From Desulfatirhabdium butyrativorans (GTDB taxonomy: Bacteria > Desulfobacterota > Desulfobacteria > Desulfobacterales > JAIFKL01): DNA of 20,168 bases. Both the position numbers and the translations under genes were made by a program. The stretch is from the NCBI GenBank assembly GCA_022736535.1, contig DZCT01000026.1, positions 1-20,168 of the forward strand, written 5' to 3'. Under the pieces are notes generated by a model, which was given only the letters and a program-made list of their open reading frames with translations, searched no databases and was not told the origin of the DNA. Numbering within the stretch: position 1 is the stretch's first letter; each line of letters opens with the position of its first letter. Shown piece after piece: positions 6,586 through 13,774 of the stretch.

Positions 6586-7224
6586 TCACTTCCCGCTTCT
6601 CAATTTTTTCAACTCGTCCCAAAGTTCTTTCACCTGCTTTTGGGCGGCTTCGGGAGAATCCTCATTTCTGATCACAAAATCGGCGTATTTTGTTTTCTCA
6701 TCTATGGGCAGTTGCGCCGCAAGAATCTGAGCCGCGTCTGCTTCGCTGATGCCGTCTCTTTTTGTCAGCCGTCTGATCTGCTCTTTCCGAGGCGCATAGA
6801 CAAGAATAATTTTATCAAAAAGATGCTGCAAATTCAGTTCGATCAGCAGCGGCGTTTCGACCTGAATGACAGCATTCGGGTCTTTTCCGACAATCGCATT
6901 GACCTGTCTGAAAAATTCCTCATAAATACGGGGATGCGTGAAACTTTCCAATTTTTTTCTTTTTTCAGGATCACTGAAGACGATTTTTGAGAGTTTTTTT
7001 CTGTCCAAGCTCCCGTCGTCTGAAAGCACTTCTTTTCCGAAATATTCAACAATGTTTTCCAACGCAGGATACCCCGGTTCCACGACCTGCCTTGCGATCA
7101 TATCCATGTCAATGACCGCCGCGCCCATTTCTTTCAACATGCGGGTCACAGTGCTTTTTCCGGTGGCAATGCCGCCGGTCACACCCAAAACCAATTGATT
7201 TTTCTTTATTATTTCCAACAGCAT
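6586..7224 (-). CDS. coaE: Dephospho-CoA kinase
   Basis: Catalyses the last step of coenzyme A synthesis, phosphorylating the 3'-hydroxyl of dephospho-CoA with ATP in the cytosol. The protein (212 aa, typical length) has the P-loop VTGGIATGKST (residues 15-25), then AAVIDMDMIARQVVEPG, which corresponds to the D-x-D/A-R CoA-binding segment, and TPLLIELNLQHLFDKIILV, a conserved block of the family. The NEDSPEAAQKQVKELW C terminus is also usual. Start 7224 has AAAGGGGCGG just upstream. It is the last gene of the minus-strand block. A supply of CoA fits the nearby acyl-CoA ligases, but linkage is probably coincidental. Confidence 0.96.
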   Translation of the reverse strand: MLLEIIKKNQLVLGVTGGIATGKSTVTRMLKEMGAAVIDMDMIARQVVEPGYPALENIVEYFGKEVLSDDGSLDRKKLSKIVFSDPEKRKKLESFTHPRIYEEFFRQVNAIVGKDPNAVIQVETPLLIELNLQHLFDKIILVYAPRKEQIRRLTKRDGISEADAAQILAAQLPIDEKTKYADFVIRNEDSPEAAQKQVKELWDELKKLRSGK

Positions 7225-7353
7225 CCGCCCCTTTTCAGTGTATATTGTTCAGCCGCGAATGAACACAAATTTTGGGCAGCGGTATATAAGCAGTGATAAA
7301 TTGCTCTTTACTTTTAGAAATTCCTTTTTCTCTTTCTTCAAAAAGTCGGCGTG

Positions 7354-7506
7354 GGTTCAGCGCTGTAGAACGGGTTTGAAACCCGTTCTACAATCAGTTC
7401 GCACGGTTCAGCGCTGTAAAACAGGTTTGAAACCCGTTCCACAGTCAGTTCGCACGGTTCAGGACTGTAAAACGGGTTTGAAACCCGTTCTACAATCAGT
7501 TCGCAC
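7354..7506. repeat. Three tandem 51-bp units, each with an AACGGGTTTGAAACCCGTT palindrome
   Basis: Units at 7354-7404, 7405-7455 and 7456-7506 begin GGTTCAG and end CAGTTCGCAC. Each contains a palindrome (7364-7392, 7415-7443, 7466-7494). The first and third palindromes are intact apart from a G/A change in one arm, and the second has mismatches. The 51-base period is a multiple of three, so open frames cross it on both strands, but these look like by-products. It fills most of the gap between coaE and the upstream minus-strand gene. Confidence 0.9.
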
Positions 7507-7524
7507 GACAGCGCCGCCCGAACA

Positions 7525-7731
7525 TCAAACCGCCGAAGCCGGTTTTTTTCCTTTCCGGCATCCGAAAATAAAGTAAATGACGAATCCGATAAAGGGAATC
7601 CACGCGATAATTCCCCAGAGGGCTTTTTTTTCTGTCGAACCGAAATCTTTTCCCGCGACATCCATAATCGCCCAGCAGGTCATCAGAAAAAAAAATATGC
7701 CCAATCCGATCATAAGCGTTAATGTGTCCAT
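7525..7731 (-). CDS. Small membrane protein with PLDc_N-type domain
   Basis: A 68-aa protein with two transmembrane segments (residues 4-24 and 38-56) separated by a charged loop, VAGKDFGSTEKKALWG, and ending in a basic tail GCRKGKK. The pattern ALWGIIAWIPFIGFVIYFIFG is characteristic of the phospholipase D/cardiolipin synthase N-terminal domain found alone in many short bacterial membrane proteins. No catalytic HKD domain is present, so enzymatic activity is not expected. It would sit in the inner membrane. Function is unknown. The ribosome binding site is weak. It lies between hicA and coaE on the same strand, with the tandem 51-bp repeat behind it. Confidence 0.75.
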   Translation of the reverse strand: MDTLTLMIGLGIFFFLMTCWAIMDVAGKDFGSTEKKALWGIIAWIPFIGFVIYFIFGCRKGKKPASAV

Positions 7732-7786
7732 TTTCTCAACTCTTTAAAAGCTCCGCAATGTTACTGTGAACTTAATAATATCAGAT

Positions 7787-7993
7787 TTAAAGTTCTTTAA
7801 ATTCCGGCAGTGTCAGATTTGCCTGCTTCAGAATACTCCGCAATGTCCCTTCCGGAACATCTCCGGTATGAAAAGGAACATAAGTCTGTCTTCCGTCAGG
7901 GTGCCGCAGGACAACATGAGAGCCTGACTGTCTTTTTATCTCAAATCCCGCATGACATAGCTTTGCTATGACTTCACGCACTTTGAAAGGCAT
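7787..7993 (-). CDS. hicA: HicA-type mRNA interferase toxin
   Basis: A 68-aa double-stranded-RNA-binding-fold toxin of the HicAB type II system, which cleaves mRNA unless bound by HicB. The signature is complete: KVREVIAKLCHAGFEIKRQSGSHVVLRHPDGRQTYVPFH, with the catalytic His in GSH (H26), then TGDVPEGTLRSILKQANL. Length is normal for the family. The start overlaps the hicB 3' end by 20 bases, which implies coupled translation with antitoxin first. The order hicB-hicA is the reverse of the more common hicA-hicB. The gene appears intact. Confidence 0.93.
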   Translation of the reverse strand: MPFKVREVIAKLCHAGFEIKRQSGSHVVLRHPDGRQTYVPFHTGDVPEGTLRSILKQANLTLPEFKEL

Positions 7994-8222
7994 CTTCTTC
8001 TATTTCCAAAGTGGAGAAAAATATTTCAGGCGGAATGCCGATAATCTCATTGTTCGCCTTTTTTTCAGCAATCCACAGACAGATCAAATCTTTTGCCGCT
8101 TCTCTTGCGCCTTCGATTCCGAGTCCGTGAGTCGTCAAGCCCAATGTGGGAATATGAGCATAATAATAACCCGGGGGAAAATCTTCATCTTGGATTTTTT
8201 CAAATAAAATTCCGTAAATCAC
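7974..8222 (-). CDS. hicB: HicB-type antitoxin
   Basis: The protein partner that neutralises HicA. The core YYYAHIPTLGLTTHGLGIEGAREAAKDLICLWI, with the HicB pattern of a short strand, turn and helix, is visible at about residues 18-50 of the 82-aa product. There is no obvious C-terminal ribbon-helix-helix or HTH segment, so it belongs to the short HicB type and autoregulation through DNA binding is uncertain. GTG 8222 is chosen as start because AAGGA sits 7 bases before it and it leaves a 13-base gap after the preceding gene. A TTG further upstream (8252) would overlap that gene. Confidence 0.85.
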   Translation of the reverse strand: MIYGILFEKIQDEDFPPGYYYAHIPTLGLTTHGLGIEGAREAAKDLICLWIAEKKANNEIIGIPPEIFFSTLEIEEDAFQSA

Positions 8223-8235
8223 TATTCTTTCCTTT

Positions 8236-9297
8236 TTATTTTCCTTTCGCAATGGACATCAAAGCGTCCGATAAATCATCTGTCGGCGTCCAATCGCCGG
8301 AATTTCCGACTTCGGCGTCAATCCATGAGGCTTCGGCTTCAGGATGAGGACCGACCAGAATCAGTTTCCCCTTTCCGGAAGGGAAGACGCACGCGGCAAC
8401 GGAACCGTCGTCGTACTTCGCGATCACCTCAACCGGATTTTCCGGCGAGGGAAGGAATTTCGGACCGAACTGATAATAAATCGCTCTTTCCGCCTGATTC
8501 CATTTCAGCTTGATGACAGTCGGTTCCGGAGTTGCCAGATAACTGTCTGTCTCAATCGGAGCGAATCCCAGCGCCCTGACAAAACCGCTTTCCTCATCCC
8601 AGCCTTCCGAAGCGATAAACGCTCCGCCGCAGACGCCTATATAGACGCCGCCGTTATTGATGAAATCCTTAACCGCCTGAATTGCTTCTGCGTTAAAAAG
8701 ATTCATCAGAGGCGCGAGATCGTCTTCCGTGCCGCCGAAAATCAGAAGACTTGCGGTTTTCAATTTTTCAATGATTTTAGAAGGTTCTGAAAAAAATTCC
8801 GTCTGATACCCCGCTCTTTTTGCGACAGCTTCCAGCGATTTCGCCGAATCCGCATCGGCAGCGACGCCGTTGTAAATCATCGCCGGATTGCAGAGTTCCG
8901 CAATCTTCCGAAGCATCCAGACCACTTCCGCCATGTCGAATTGATTGTCAGCGTTCACATCTCTGAAGCAGAAATTCTGCGGTATCAGGGATGCAAGGAT
9001 TTTCAGACCTTCGACAACATCCGCCAGAGTCGGTTCTTTGCTTGTCAGATTCGGATATGCGGCGCAGACATTATCTCTCAGCTTGCCCATCGGCGTTTTC
9101 TCGGAATATCTCGGCTTTTCGATATCGCTTTCAGCGTCATGCACATATCCCGCCGCAGGGAAAAAAAGGTCTGTCTGAGGCAGGTCAACCTTGTCAGAGC
9201 AGGTCGTATTTTGCAACCCCCATACTGTTTCCGATTGAACAGCAGCAGCCGACGCCGTTACCATTAGAACCAACAACCATTTTTTACATGCGTTCAT
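8236..9297 (-). CDS. Secreted protein with dockerin-like EF-hand and BPL_N/glutamine-amidotransferase-like domain
   Basis: A 353-aa protein with a signal peptide (MNACKKWLLVLMVTASAAAVQS). Around residues 105-130 it has a single calcium-loop motif, DVNADNQFDMAEVVWML, resembling a dockerin/EF-hand repeat. The C-terminal two-thirds resembles the BPL_N glutamine-amidotransferase-like domain: MIYNGVAADADSAKSLE, LLIFGGTEDDLAPLM, and GVCGGAFIAS with the nucleophile-elbow Cys at about residue 223. Canonical amidotransferase His/Glu residues are not evident, although a GPHPEAEASW segment is present near the end. It is probably exported. The substrate is unknown. Start 9297 is supported by AAGGA close upstream, and the frame runs back to 9399 only through repeat DNA. 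Confidence 0.75.
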   Translation of the reverse strand: MNACKKWLLVLMVTASAAAVQSETVWGLQNTTCSDKVDLPQTDLFFPAAGYVHDAESDIEKPRYSEKTPMGKLRDNVCAAYPNLTSKEPTLADVVEGLKILASLIPQNFCFRDVNADNQFDMAEVVWMLRKIAELCNPAMIYNGVAADADSAKSLEAVAKRAGYQTEFFSEPSKIIEKLKTASLLIFGGTEDDLAPLMNLFNAEAIQAVKDFINNGGVYIGVCGGAFIASEGWDEESGFVRALGFAPIETDSYLATPEPTVIKLKWNQAERAIYYQFGPKFLPSPENPVEVIAKYDDGSVAACVFPSGKGKLILVGPHPEAEASWIDAEVGNSGDWTPTDDLSDALMSIAKGK

Positions 9298-9348
9298 CAT
9301 TTTCCTTTTTTGTTTTTTTTTGCCGCAGACGCGCACAAACAGTGTATC

Positions 9349-9574
9349 AGACTTTTTCGGAAATAAAAAAGGTTCTCGCAAAGGGCGCAAAGAGCGCAAA
9401 GAAGAGACTTCCCCCTGCTGTCATTCTGACTTCCCCCTGCTGTCATTCTGAGCGGAGCGAAGAATCTCTCTCCGATGCTGAGACCCTTCGCTCCGCTCAG
9501 GGTGACAGGACAGCTTTGCGGCTCAGGCTGAGAACAGACGCGGGAGACTCAGCCGCTTATTTCCGAAAATGTCT
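9349..9574. mobile_element. MITE-like non-coding element with terminal inverted repeats, copy 1
   Basis: The ends AGACTTTTTCGGAAATAA (9349-9366) and TTATTTCCGAAAATGTCT (9557-9574) are inverted repeats differing at one of 18 bases. The inside holds a CGCAAAGGGCGCAAAGAGCG-type repeat and a GTCATTCTGA hairpin. No coding sequence is present. The same two ends bound 13775-13938. No clear target duplication is visible. Confidence 0.7.
9418..9512. repeat. GTCATTCTGAGCGGAGCG/CGCTCCGCTCAGGGTGAC imperfect hairpin
   Basis: CCCCTGCTGTCATTCTGA is duplicated in tandem at the left, then GAGCGGAGCGAAGAATCTC. The right arm is ACCCTTCGCTCCGCTCAGG followed by GTGACAGG. It lies inside the TIR-bounded element. 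A relative occurs at 19556-19660, and a GTCATTTCGAGCGAAGCG variant at 15156-15295. Confidence 0.75.
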
Positions 9575-9594
9575 ATTTCCGATAAAGTCAAATC

Positions 9595-10485
9595 TCAACC
9601 CTTCAGCAGTTCCGCAATTTTCAAAATCGTATTCACATAATAACTGCTGTGATTGTAATGATAAACCACATCGTAAGCCGCTTTTGCGTCAATGCCTGCA
9701 TACCATCCGTAGTTGCTCAGATAATTTGCAATGCTCATAATCGCATCCGCAGGCTCAAACAGATCAATGCGTCCGTCGCTGTTGCCGTCTTTTGCAAGCG
9801 TGGAAATGTTGCTCGGCATAAACTGACACAAGCCCATTGCCCCTGCATAAGACCCCACAATTCCCAGCGGATTGATGCTTTCTTTGTCTGCATATTTCAG
9901 AAAAGCTTTCAGTTCTTCATACGCCCAGCCTGATTTTCTTTCCGCTTTTTCCTCAAATTCCTCTTTTGACAACTGCGTCGTTCGTGAGATTCTTGCCCAC
10001 AGCATGTTTCTCATGTCCTGATCTGCCAGAGAAGCCATGCTTGAAAGGGTATTGAATACCAGACGGTTTCCCAAATAATTGCCGAGCTTGGTTTCCACCA
10101 GCAGGATCGCCGCAATGACTTTTCCGTCAACGCCGAAGGCTTTTTCTGCTGCTGCAAACTCGCTTTTATGCGCTTCCATATACGCTTTTGCATTTCGGAT
10201 ATTGCTGTCTTCAAGGAACTGGTCATAATTCAGTTTGCTTTCGCTGTGAACAAAATACAGAGAAACGCCTTTGGTATCAAAAGAAACTTCTTTCCCGCTG
10301 TAAAGCTTTTCGATTTTCTTTTTGTCAAAACCGTCATCGGCAAGACGGCGCTGCAACGATTCAAAACAGTTTTCTTTGTTGTTGTCGGCATGAGCCGCAG
10401 CTCCCGTGTATGAACAGGAAGCCATACTCAGCAGGCAGATCAGAAAAAGAAAGTAACTGACGCAGTTTTTTCGTACAGGTAACAT
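9595..10485 (-). CDS. MltB-type lytic murein transglycosylase, probable lipoprotein
   Basis: An enzyme that would cleave peptidoglycan glycan strands with formation of 1,6-anhydro-muramic acid, in the periplasm. The 296-aa product begins with a hydrophobic signal and a lipobox-like LLSMASC (Cys24), suggesting outer-membrane anchoring. The SLT_2/MltB hallmarks are ILLVETKLGNYLGN with the likely catalytic Glu131, YAGAMGLCQFMPS at about 214-226, and a Ca-loop-like DGNSDGRIDLFEPADAIMSIANYL near 233-256. The C terminus is shorter than in E. coli MltB. Start 10485 is supported by AAGGAGG seven bases upstream. It is the first gene of the minus-strand block, followed by a repeat-filled gap. Confidence 0.9.
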   Translation of the reverse strand: MLPVRKNCVSYFLFLICLLSMASCSYTGAAAHADNNKENCFESLQRRLADDGFDKKKIEKLYSGKEVSFDTKGVSLYFVHSESKLNYDQFLEDSNIRNAKAYMEAHKSEFAAAEKAFGVDGKVIAAILLVETKLGNYLGNRLVFNTLSSMASLADQDMRNMLWARISRTTQLSKEEFEEKAERKSGWAYEELKAFLKYADKESINPLGIVGSYAGAMGLCQFMPSNISTLAKDGNSDGRIDLFEPADAIMSIANYLSNYGWYAGIDAKAAYDVVYHYNHSSYYVNTILKIAELLKG

Positions 10486-10541
10486 GTTACATCCTCCTTA
10501 AAGTTAAAAAGTTTTTAAAGCTGTAGCTCACCTTACGCACT

Positions 10542-10663
10542 CGTTGCGAGGCTCTGCCTCGTAACGCACAGGATAAACAAGGCTCTGCCTCATTCCGGCT
10601 GAAGTCCCCCGGCTGCGGCAGAGCCGCAAACCGCCCTCCGTTACGAGGCAGAGCCTCGTAACG
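10542..10663. repeat. Pair of inverted CGTTACGAGGC palindromes
   Basis: CGTTGCGAGGC-TCT-GCCTCGTAACG (10542-10566) and CGTTACGAGGC-AGA-GCCTCGTAACG (10639-10663) are 11-bp-armed palindromes whose loops, TCT and AGA, are reverse complements. The two copies therefore face each other. Between them lie further partial copies such as GGCTCTGCCTCATTCC and GGCAGAGCC. Confidence 0.8.
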
Positions 10664-10673
10664 AGATTTCTGC

Positions 10674-10700
10674 GTAAAACGATTTTTAAAATCGTTTCAC
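10674..10700. repeat. GTAAAACGATTT hairpin
   Basis: GTAAAACGATTT-TTA-AAATCGTTTCAC is a 27-base palindrome with one mismatch. A relative, GTAAAACGACTT-TGT-AAGTCGTTTTGC, is at 18434-18460. The T to C change in one arm is matched by A to G in the other. Confidence 0.7.
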
Positions 10701-10941
10701 CCTGACGGCTGTATAAAAAAAATACAAAATTTATTTATTTCACAATTCATAAAGAAAAGTCAATAGGGTGAAAGGTGTATTTACATTCCGGAATCCCTTG
10801 TTCTCATACGGAGCATGGGAAAGAGATGTGAGCAGCCGCTCACAAAAAATTATTTTTCAGCTTTTCTTGCTCAGATGTAAATGACATGATAAGAAGCGTT
10901 TTGTCAAACAATAATCAAACCTGAGCTGATGATTTTTTTAA

Positions 10942-12318
10942 ATGAAAAAAATCTCAAAAACAATTTTTATCTGCCAGACCTGCGGCTGTCAGACGCCCAA
11001 ATGGATGGGAAAATGCCCGGATTGCGGGGAATGGGACACCTTTGCGGAAGAAACACAAAGCACAAGGCAGTCTCCGGGAGGGGCAAAATTTTCCCGCACC
11101 GGCTTGAGCGACAAAACAAAGCCCATTCCCATTGATTCCATTGAAATTGAGGATGAAGAACGCATTTCCACGGGCATCGGAGAATTTGACCGGGTGCTGG
11201 GCGGGGGACTGGTGGCGGGTACGCTGGTACTGATCGGCGGGGACCCGGGCATCGGCAAATCCACGCTCATGCTTCAGGCGCTTTACGGTCTTGCCGAAAG
11301 AGGGCTTAAAGTGCTGTATGTCTCCGGCGAAGAATCTGTGCGGCAAATCCGCCTGCGAAGCAAACGTCTGGGAACCATATCGTCCGGGATGCTGGTGGTT
11401 TCGGAAGTGGACCTTGAACTGATTCTGGCAATGACGGCTCAGACACAGCCGGATGTGCTGGTGATTGATTCCATACAGACCATGTTCAACAGCGATCTTT
11501 CCTCCGCGCCCGGCAGCGTGAGTCAGGTTCGGGAATCTGCCATGCGTCTGATGCTCATGGCAAAAAAAAGCAATATTCCGACATTTCTCGTGGGGCATGT
11601 GACAAAAGAAGGCGCGATTGCGGGTCCCAAGCTGCTGGAACACATGGTGGATACCGTGCTGTATTTTGAAGGAGATCGGAGTCATGTGTTCAGAATCCTG
11701 CGGGCGGTCAAAAACCGTTTCGGATCAACCAATGAAATCGGTGTGTTTGAAATGAAAGAAAAAGGGCTTAGGGAAGTGCTGAATCCCTCTGCGGTCTTTC
11801 TTTCGGAACGTCCTTCCAATGCCCCGGGGTCTGTGGTCACCGCCAGCATGGAAGGCACGCGTCCCATTTTAGTCGAGCTTCAGGCGCTTGCCAGCAGCAC
11901 CAATTTCGGAACGCCCCGGAGAACCATTCTGGGACTGGATCACAACCGGGTCGCGCTGTTGGCTGCGGTCATGGAAAAAAAATTGGGAATGCACCTGATG
12001 AGCCACGATATTTTTATGAATGTCGCGGGCGGCGTCAAAGTGGATGAGCCGGCGGTTGACATGGGCATTGTGTCGGCGATAGCGTCCAGTTTTTTGGACA
12101 AGCCCATTCCCGAAGGCAATGTGCTGATGGGCGAAGTCGGTCTGACCGGCGAAGTCAGAGCCATTTCCCATGTTGAAATACGGGTGGCGGAAGTCAAAAA
12201 GATGGGGTTCACCAAATGCTTTGTGCCGAAAAGCAATCTGAAACGAATGACGGAAATACCCGGCATTGAAATATTCGGCATCAAATCGGTGATCGAAGCC
12301 ATTGAAGAATTGTTTTAA
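10942..12318 (+). CDS. radA: DNA repair protein RadA (Sms)
   Basis: A RecA-like branch-migration ATPase that processes recombination intermediates together with RecA. The 458-aa protein is of normal length. It has a four-Cys zinc finger (C11, C14, C25, C28), a Walker A GGDPGIGKST (99-108), the RadA-specific KNRFGSTNE motif (from K257), and a C-terminal Lon-protease-like domain with AGGVKVDEPAVDMGIVSA and MGEVGLTGEVRAI. Start 10942 gives MKKISKTIFICQTCG, typical for RadA. An ATG at 10929 is out of frame. No strong Shine-Dalgarno is visible. It lies in the same direction as rlmE and yebC with short gaps, so a shared transcript is plausible. Confidence 0.97.
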   Translation: MKKISKTIFICQTCGCQTPKWMGKCPDCGEWDTFAEETQSTRQSPGGAKFSRTGLSDKTKPIPIDSIEIEDEERISTGIGEFDRVLGGGLVAGTLVLIGGDPGIGKSTLMLQALYGLAERGLKVLYVSGEESVRQIRLRSKRLGTISSGMLVVSEVDLELILAMTAQTQPDVLVIDSIQTMFNSDLSSAPGSVSQVRESAMRLMLMAKKSNIPTFLVGHVTKEGAIAGPKLLEHMVDTVLYFEGDRSHVFRILRAVKNRFGSTNEIGVFEMKEKGLREVLNPSAVFLSERPSNAPGSVVTASMEGTRPILVELQALASSTNFGTPRRTILGLDHNRVALLAAVMEKKLGMHLMSHDIFMNVAGGVKVDEPAVDMGIVSAIASSFLDKPIPEGNVLMGEVGLTGEVRAISHVEIRVAEVKKMGFTKCFVPKSNLKRMTEIPGIEIFGIKSVIEAIEELF

Positions 12319-12321
12319 AGC

Positions 12322-12398
12322 GGGGTGAGGGGTTCGGGGTTCGGGGTTCGGGGTGAGGGTTGAGTTCCCCTGACCTCTCACCTCTGACCCCTCACCCC
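12322..12398. repeat. Heptamer-phased inverted repeat between radA and rlmE
   Basis: The left arm reads in 7-base steps GGGTGAG, GGGTTCG three times, GGGTGAG, GGTTGAG. The right arm reads GACCTCT, CACCTCT, GACCCCT, CACCCC. It fills nearly the whole gap between the two genes and can fold as a long imperfect hairpin. Confidence 0.85.
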
Positions 12399-12408
12399 AT
12401 TCAATACT

Positions 12409-13005
12409 ATGAAATATCAATGTTCAAATCAGAATCGCTGGGCAGATCATTATGCCGAAAAAGCGAAAAAAGAGAATTTTCCCGCAAGATCGGTTTACAA
12501 GTTGCAGGAAATACAGCAGAAGAATAATCTGATAAAGAAGGGGCACCGTGTGCTTGATCTGGGATGCGCGCCCGGATCATGGCTTCTGTATGCGGCAAGT
12601 CTGACAGGAGAAACCGGCAGCGTTGTAGGAATTGACTTGCAGCCGGTTTCCGTAAAACTGCCGTCTCATGTTACCGCACATATCGGCGATATGCTTTCGC
12701 CGGATCAGACGCTGCTGACCGGAAAGCATTTCAACGTGGTTCTCAGCGACATGGCACCGTCAACAACCGGAAATAAAACCGTTGACGCGGCGCGGTCTCT
12801 CGCACTTTGCGAGACCGCTTTTTTTATTGCAAAACAGGTTCTGGTTCCGGGCGGGTCTTTTGTCTGCAAAATTTTTCAGGGAGAGGATTTCAAAGCATTT
12901 TCAGATTCGGTAAAAGCAGATTTCAAGGTGCATAAAATCTTCAAACCGAAAAGCAGCCGAAAGGCAAGCAGGGAAATTTATATTATAGGAACAGGGAAAA
13001 AATAG
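12409..13005 (+). CDS. rlmE: 23S rRNA (uridine-2'-O-)-methyltransferase
   Basis: Methylates the 2'-hydroxyl of the A-loop uridine (U2552 in E. coli numbering) of 23S rRNA during large-subunit maturation. The 198-aa protein has the SAM-binding motif VLDLGCAPGSW (48-58) and the full RlmE/FtsJ catalytic tetrad K31 (RSVYKL), D114 (LSDMAPS), K154 (FVCKIFQG) and E189 (SREIY). Start 12409 leaves a typical N terminus RWADHYAEKAKKENFPARS but lacks a clear ribosome binding site, and the heptamer repeat ends only 10 bases upstream. The stop codon TAG overlaps the ribosome binding site of yebC. Confidence 0.96.
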   Translation: MKYQCSNQNRWADHYAEKAKKENFPARSVYKLQEIQQKNNLIKKGHRVLDLGCAPGSWLLYAASLTGETGSVVGIDLQPVSVKLPSHVTAHIGDMLSPDQTLLTGKHFNVVLSDMAPSTTGNKTVDAARSLALCETAFFIAKQVLVPGGSFVCKIFQGEDFKAFSDSVKADFKVHKIFKPKSSRKASREIYIIGTGKK

Positions 13006-13009
13006 GAGG
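13004..13009 (+). promoter_or_regulatory. yebC ribosome binding site overlapping the rlmE stop
   Basis: AGGAGG shares its AG with the TAG stop of rlmE and sits 6 bases before the yebC ATG at 13016. This arrangement favours coupled translation of the two genes. Confidence 0.85.
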
Positions 13010-13015
13010 AAAAAT

Positions 13016-13765
13016 ATGTCAGGGCATAGCAAATGGTCGAGCATAAAACATAAAAAAGGCGCGGCGGACGCCAAACGCGGCAAAATTTTTACCAAACTGA
13101 TCAAAGAAATCACCATCGCGGCGCGTATGGGCGGCAGCGGCGATCTCACTGCCAACCCCCGGCTGCGGACAGCGGTTCTGGCGGCAAAAGCCGAAAATAT
13201 GCCCAAGGATAATATTGAAAGGGCGATCAAAAAAGGCACGGGCGAACTGGAGGGTGTGAATTACGAGGAAAATATTTATGAAGGATACGGTCCCGGGGGC
13301 GCAGCCGTTCTTGTGGAGTCGCTTACGGACAATAAAAACCGTGCAGTTGCCGAAATCCGTCATATTTTTGCCAAACGGGGCGGGGGGCTGGGCGAAAACG
13401 GCTGTGTGGCATGGATGTTTCATAAAAAAGGCTATATCAATGCAGACAAAAAAGCAGTTTCCGAAGAAAAACTCATGGAAATAACCCTTGACGCCGGCGC
13501 GGAGGATGTGCGGGAAGACGGGGATACTTTTGAGATTATCACCGCACCGGAGGATTTTGAAGCGGTGAAAAGCGCGCTTGACAAGGCTTCCATTCCTTAC
13601 ACAGGAGCGGAAGTCACCATGCTCCCCAAAACCACTGCGAATCTTGAAGGAAAAGAGGCGGAGCAGATGGTGCGTCTCATGGAGGCGCTGGAAGACTGCG
13701 ATGATGTGCAGAAAGTTTATACCAATGCGGATATTTCTGACGAAGTTTTCGAGAGCGTGAGCTGA
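13016..13765 (+). CDS. yebC: YebC/PmpR-family regulator or translation factor
   Basis: A member of the highly conserved YebC/TACO1 family. Bacterial members were first described as DNA-binding regulators, and some relieve ribosome stalling at proline-rich stretches. The 249-aa protein has the invariant start MSGHSKWSSIKHKKGAADAK (split from RGKIFTKLIKEI), the ARMGGSGDLTANPRLRTAV block, the NMPKDNIERAIKKGTG block, and the EGYGPGGAAVLVE strand. All three family domains seem complete, ending in QKVYTNADISDE. The strong ribosome binding site lies in the rlmE stop. In many genomes yebC neighbours ruvC; here it follows rlmE. Confidence 0.97.
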   Translation: MSGHSKWSSIKHKKGAADAKRGKIFTKLIKEITIAARMGGSGDLTANPRLRTAVLAAKAENMPKDNIERAIKKGTGELEGVNYEENIYEGYGPGGAAVLVESLTDNKNRAVAEIRHIFAKRGGGLGENGCVAWMFHKKGYINADKKAVSEEKLMEITLDAGAEDVREDGDTFEIITAPEDFEAVKSALDKASIPYTGAEVTMLPKTTANLEGKEAEQMVRLMEALEDCDDVQKVYTNADISDEVFESVS

Positions 13766-13774
13766 AAAAGCATC

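Larger units (their letters stand above)
10486..10941. other. Divergent intergenic region between the transglycosylase gene and radA
   Basis: About 455 bases without a gene. The left part holds inverted GAGGCTCTGCCTC palindromes and a GTAAAACGATT hairpin, described separately. The right part, 10700-10941, is AT-rich and must hold the radA promoter, but I cannot place -35/-10 boxes with confidence. No RNA gene is apparent. Confidence 0.6.

Noticed and set aside
7354..7506. Possible CRISPR array
   Set aside because: The whole 51-bp unit is repeated, with no unique spacers, and the palindrome occurs alone elsewhere.
7338..7661. Minus-strand open frame with three 17-residue repeats (ERVSNPFYS...)
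   Set aside because: The repeat protein is only a translation of the 51-bp DNA repeat and it overlaps the PLDc_N-type gene. No ribosome binding site.
9349..9574. Target-site duplication around the first TIR element
   Set aside because: The flanks (GTGTATC and ATTTCCG) do not match, so no duplication can be claimed there, unlike at 19512-19699.
8991..9740. Plus-strand open frame (249 codons) across the 9300-9600 repeats
   Set aside because: It overlaps two well-supported minus-strand genes and the repeat DNA; the composition is not protein-like.
10954..11685. Long minus-strand open frame (243 codons) opposite radA
   Set aside because: Its product is rich in His, Arg and Phe with no domain, and it mirrors the codon structure of radA on the plus strand.
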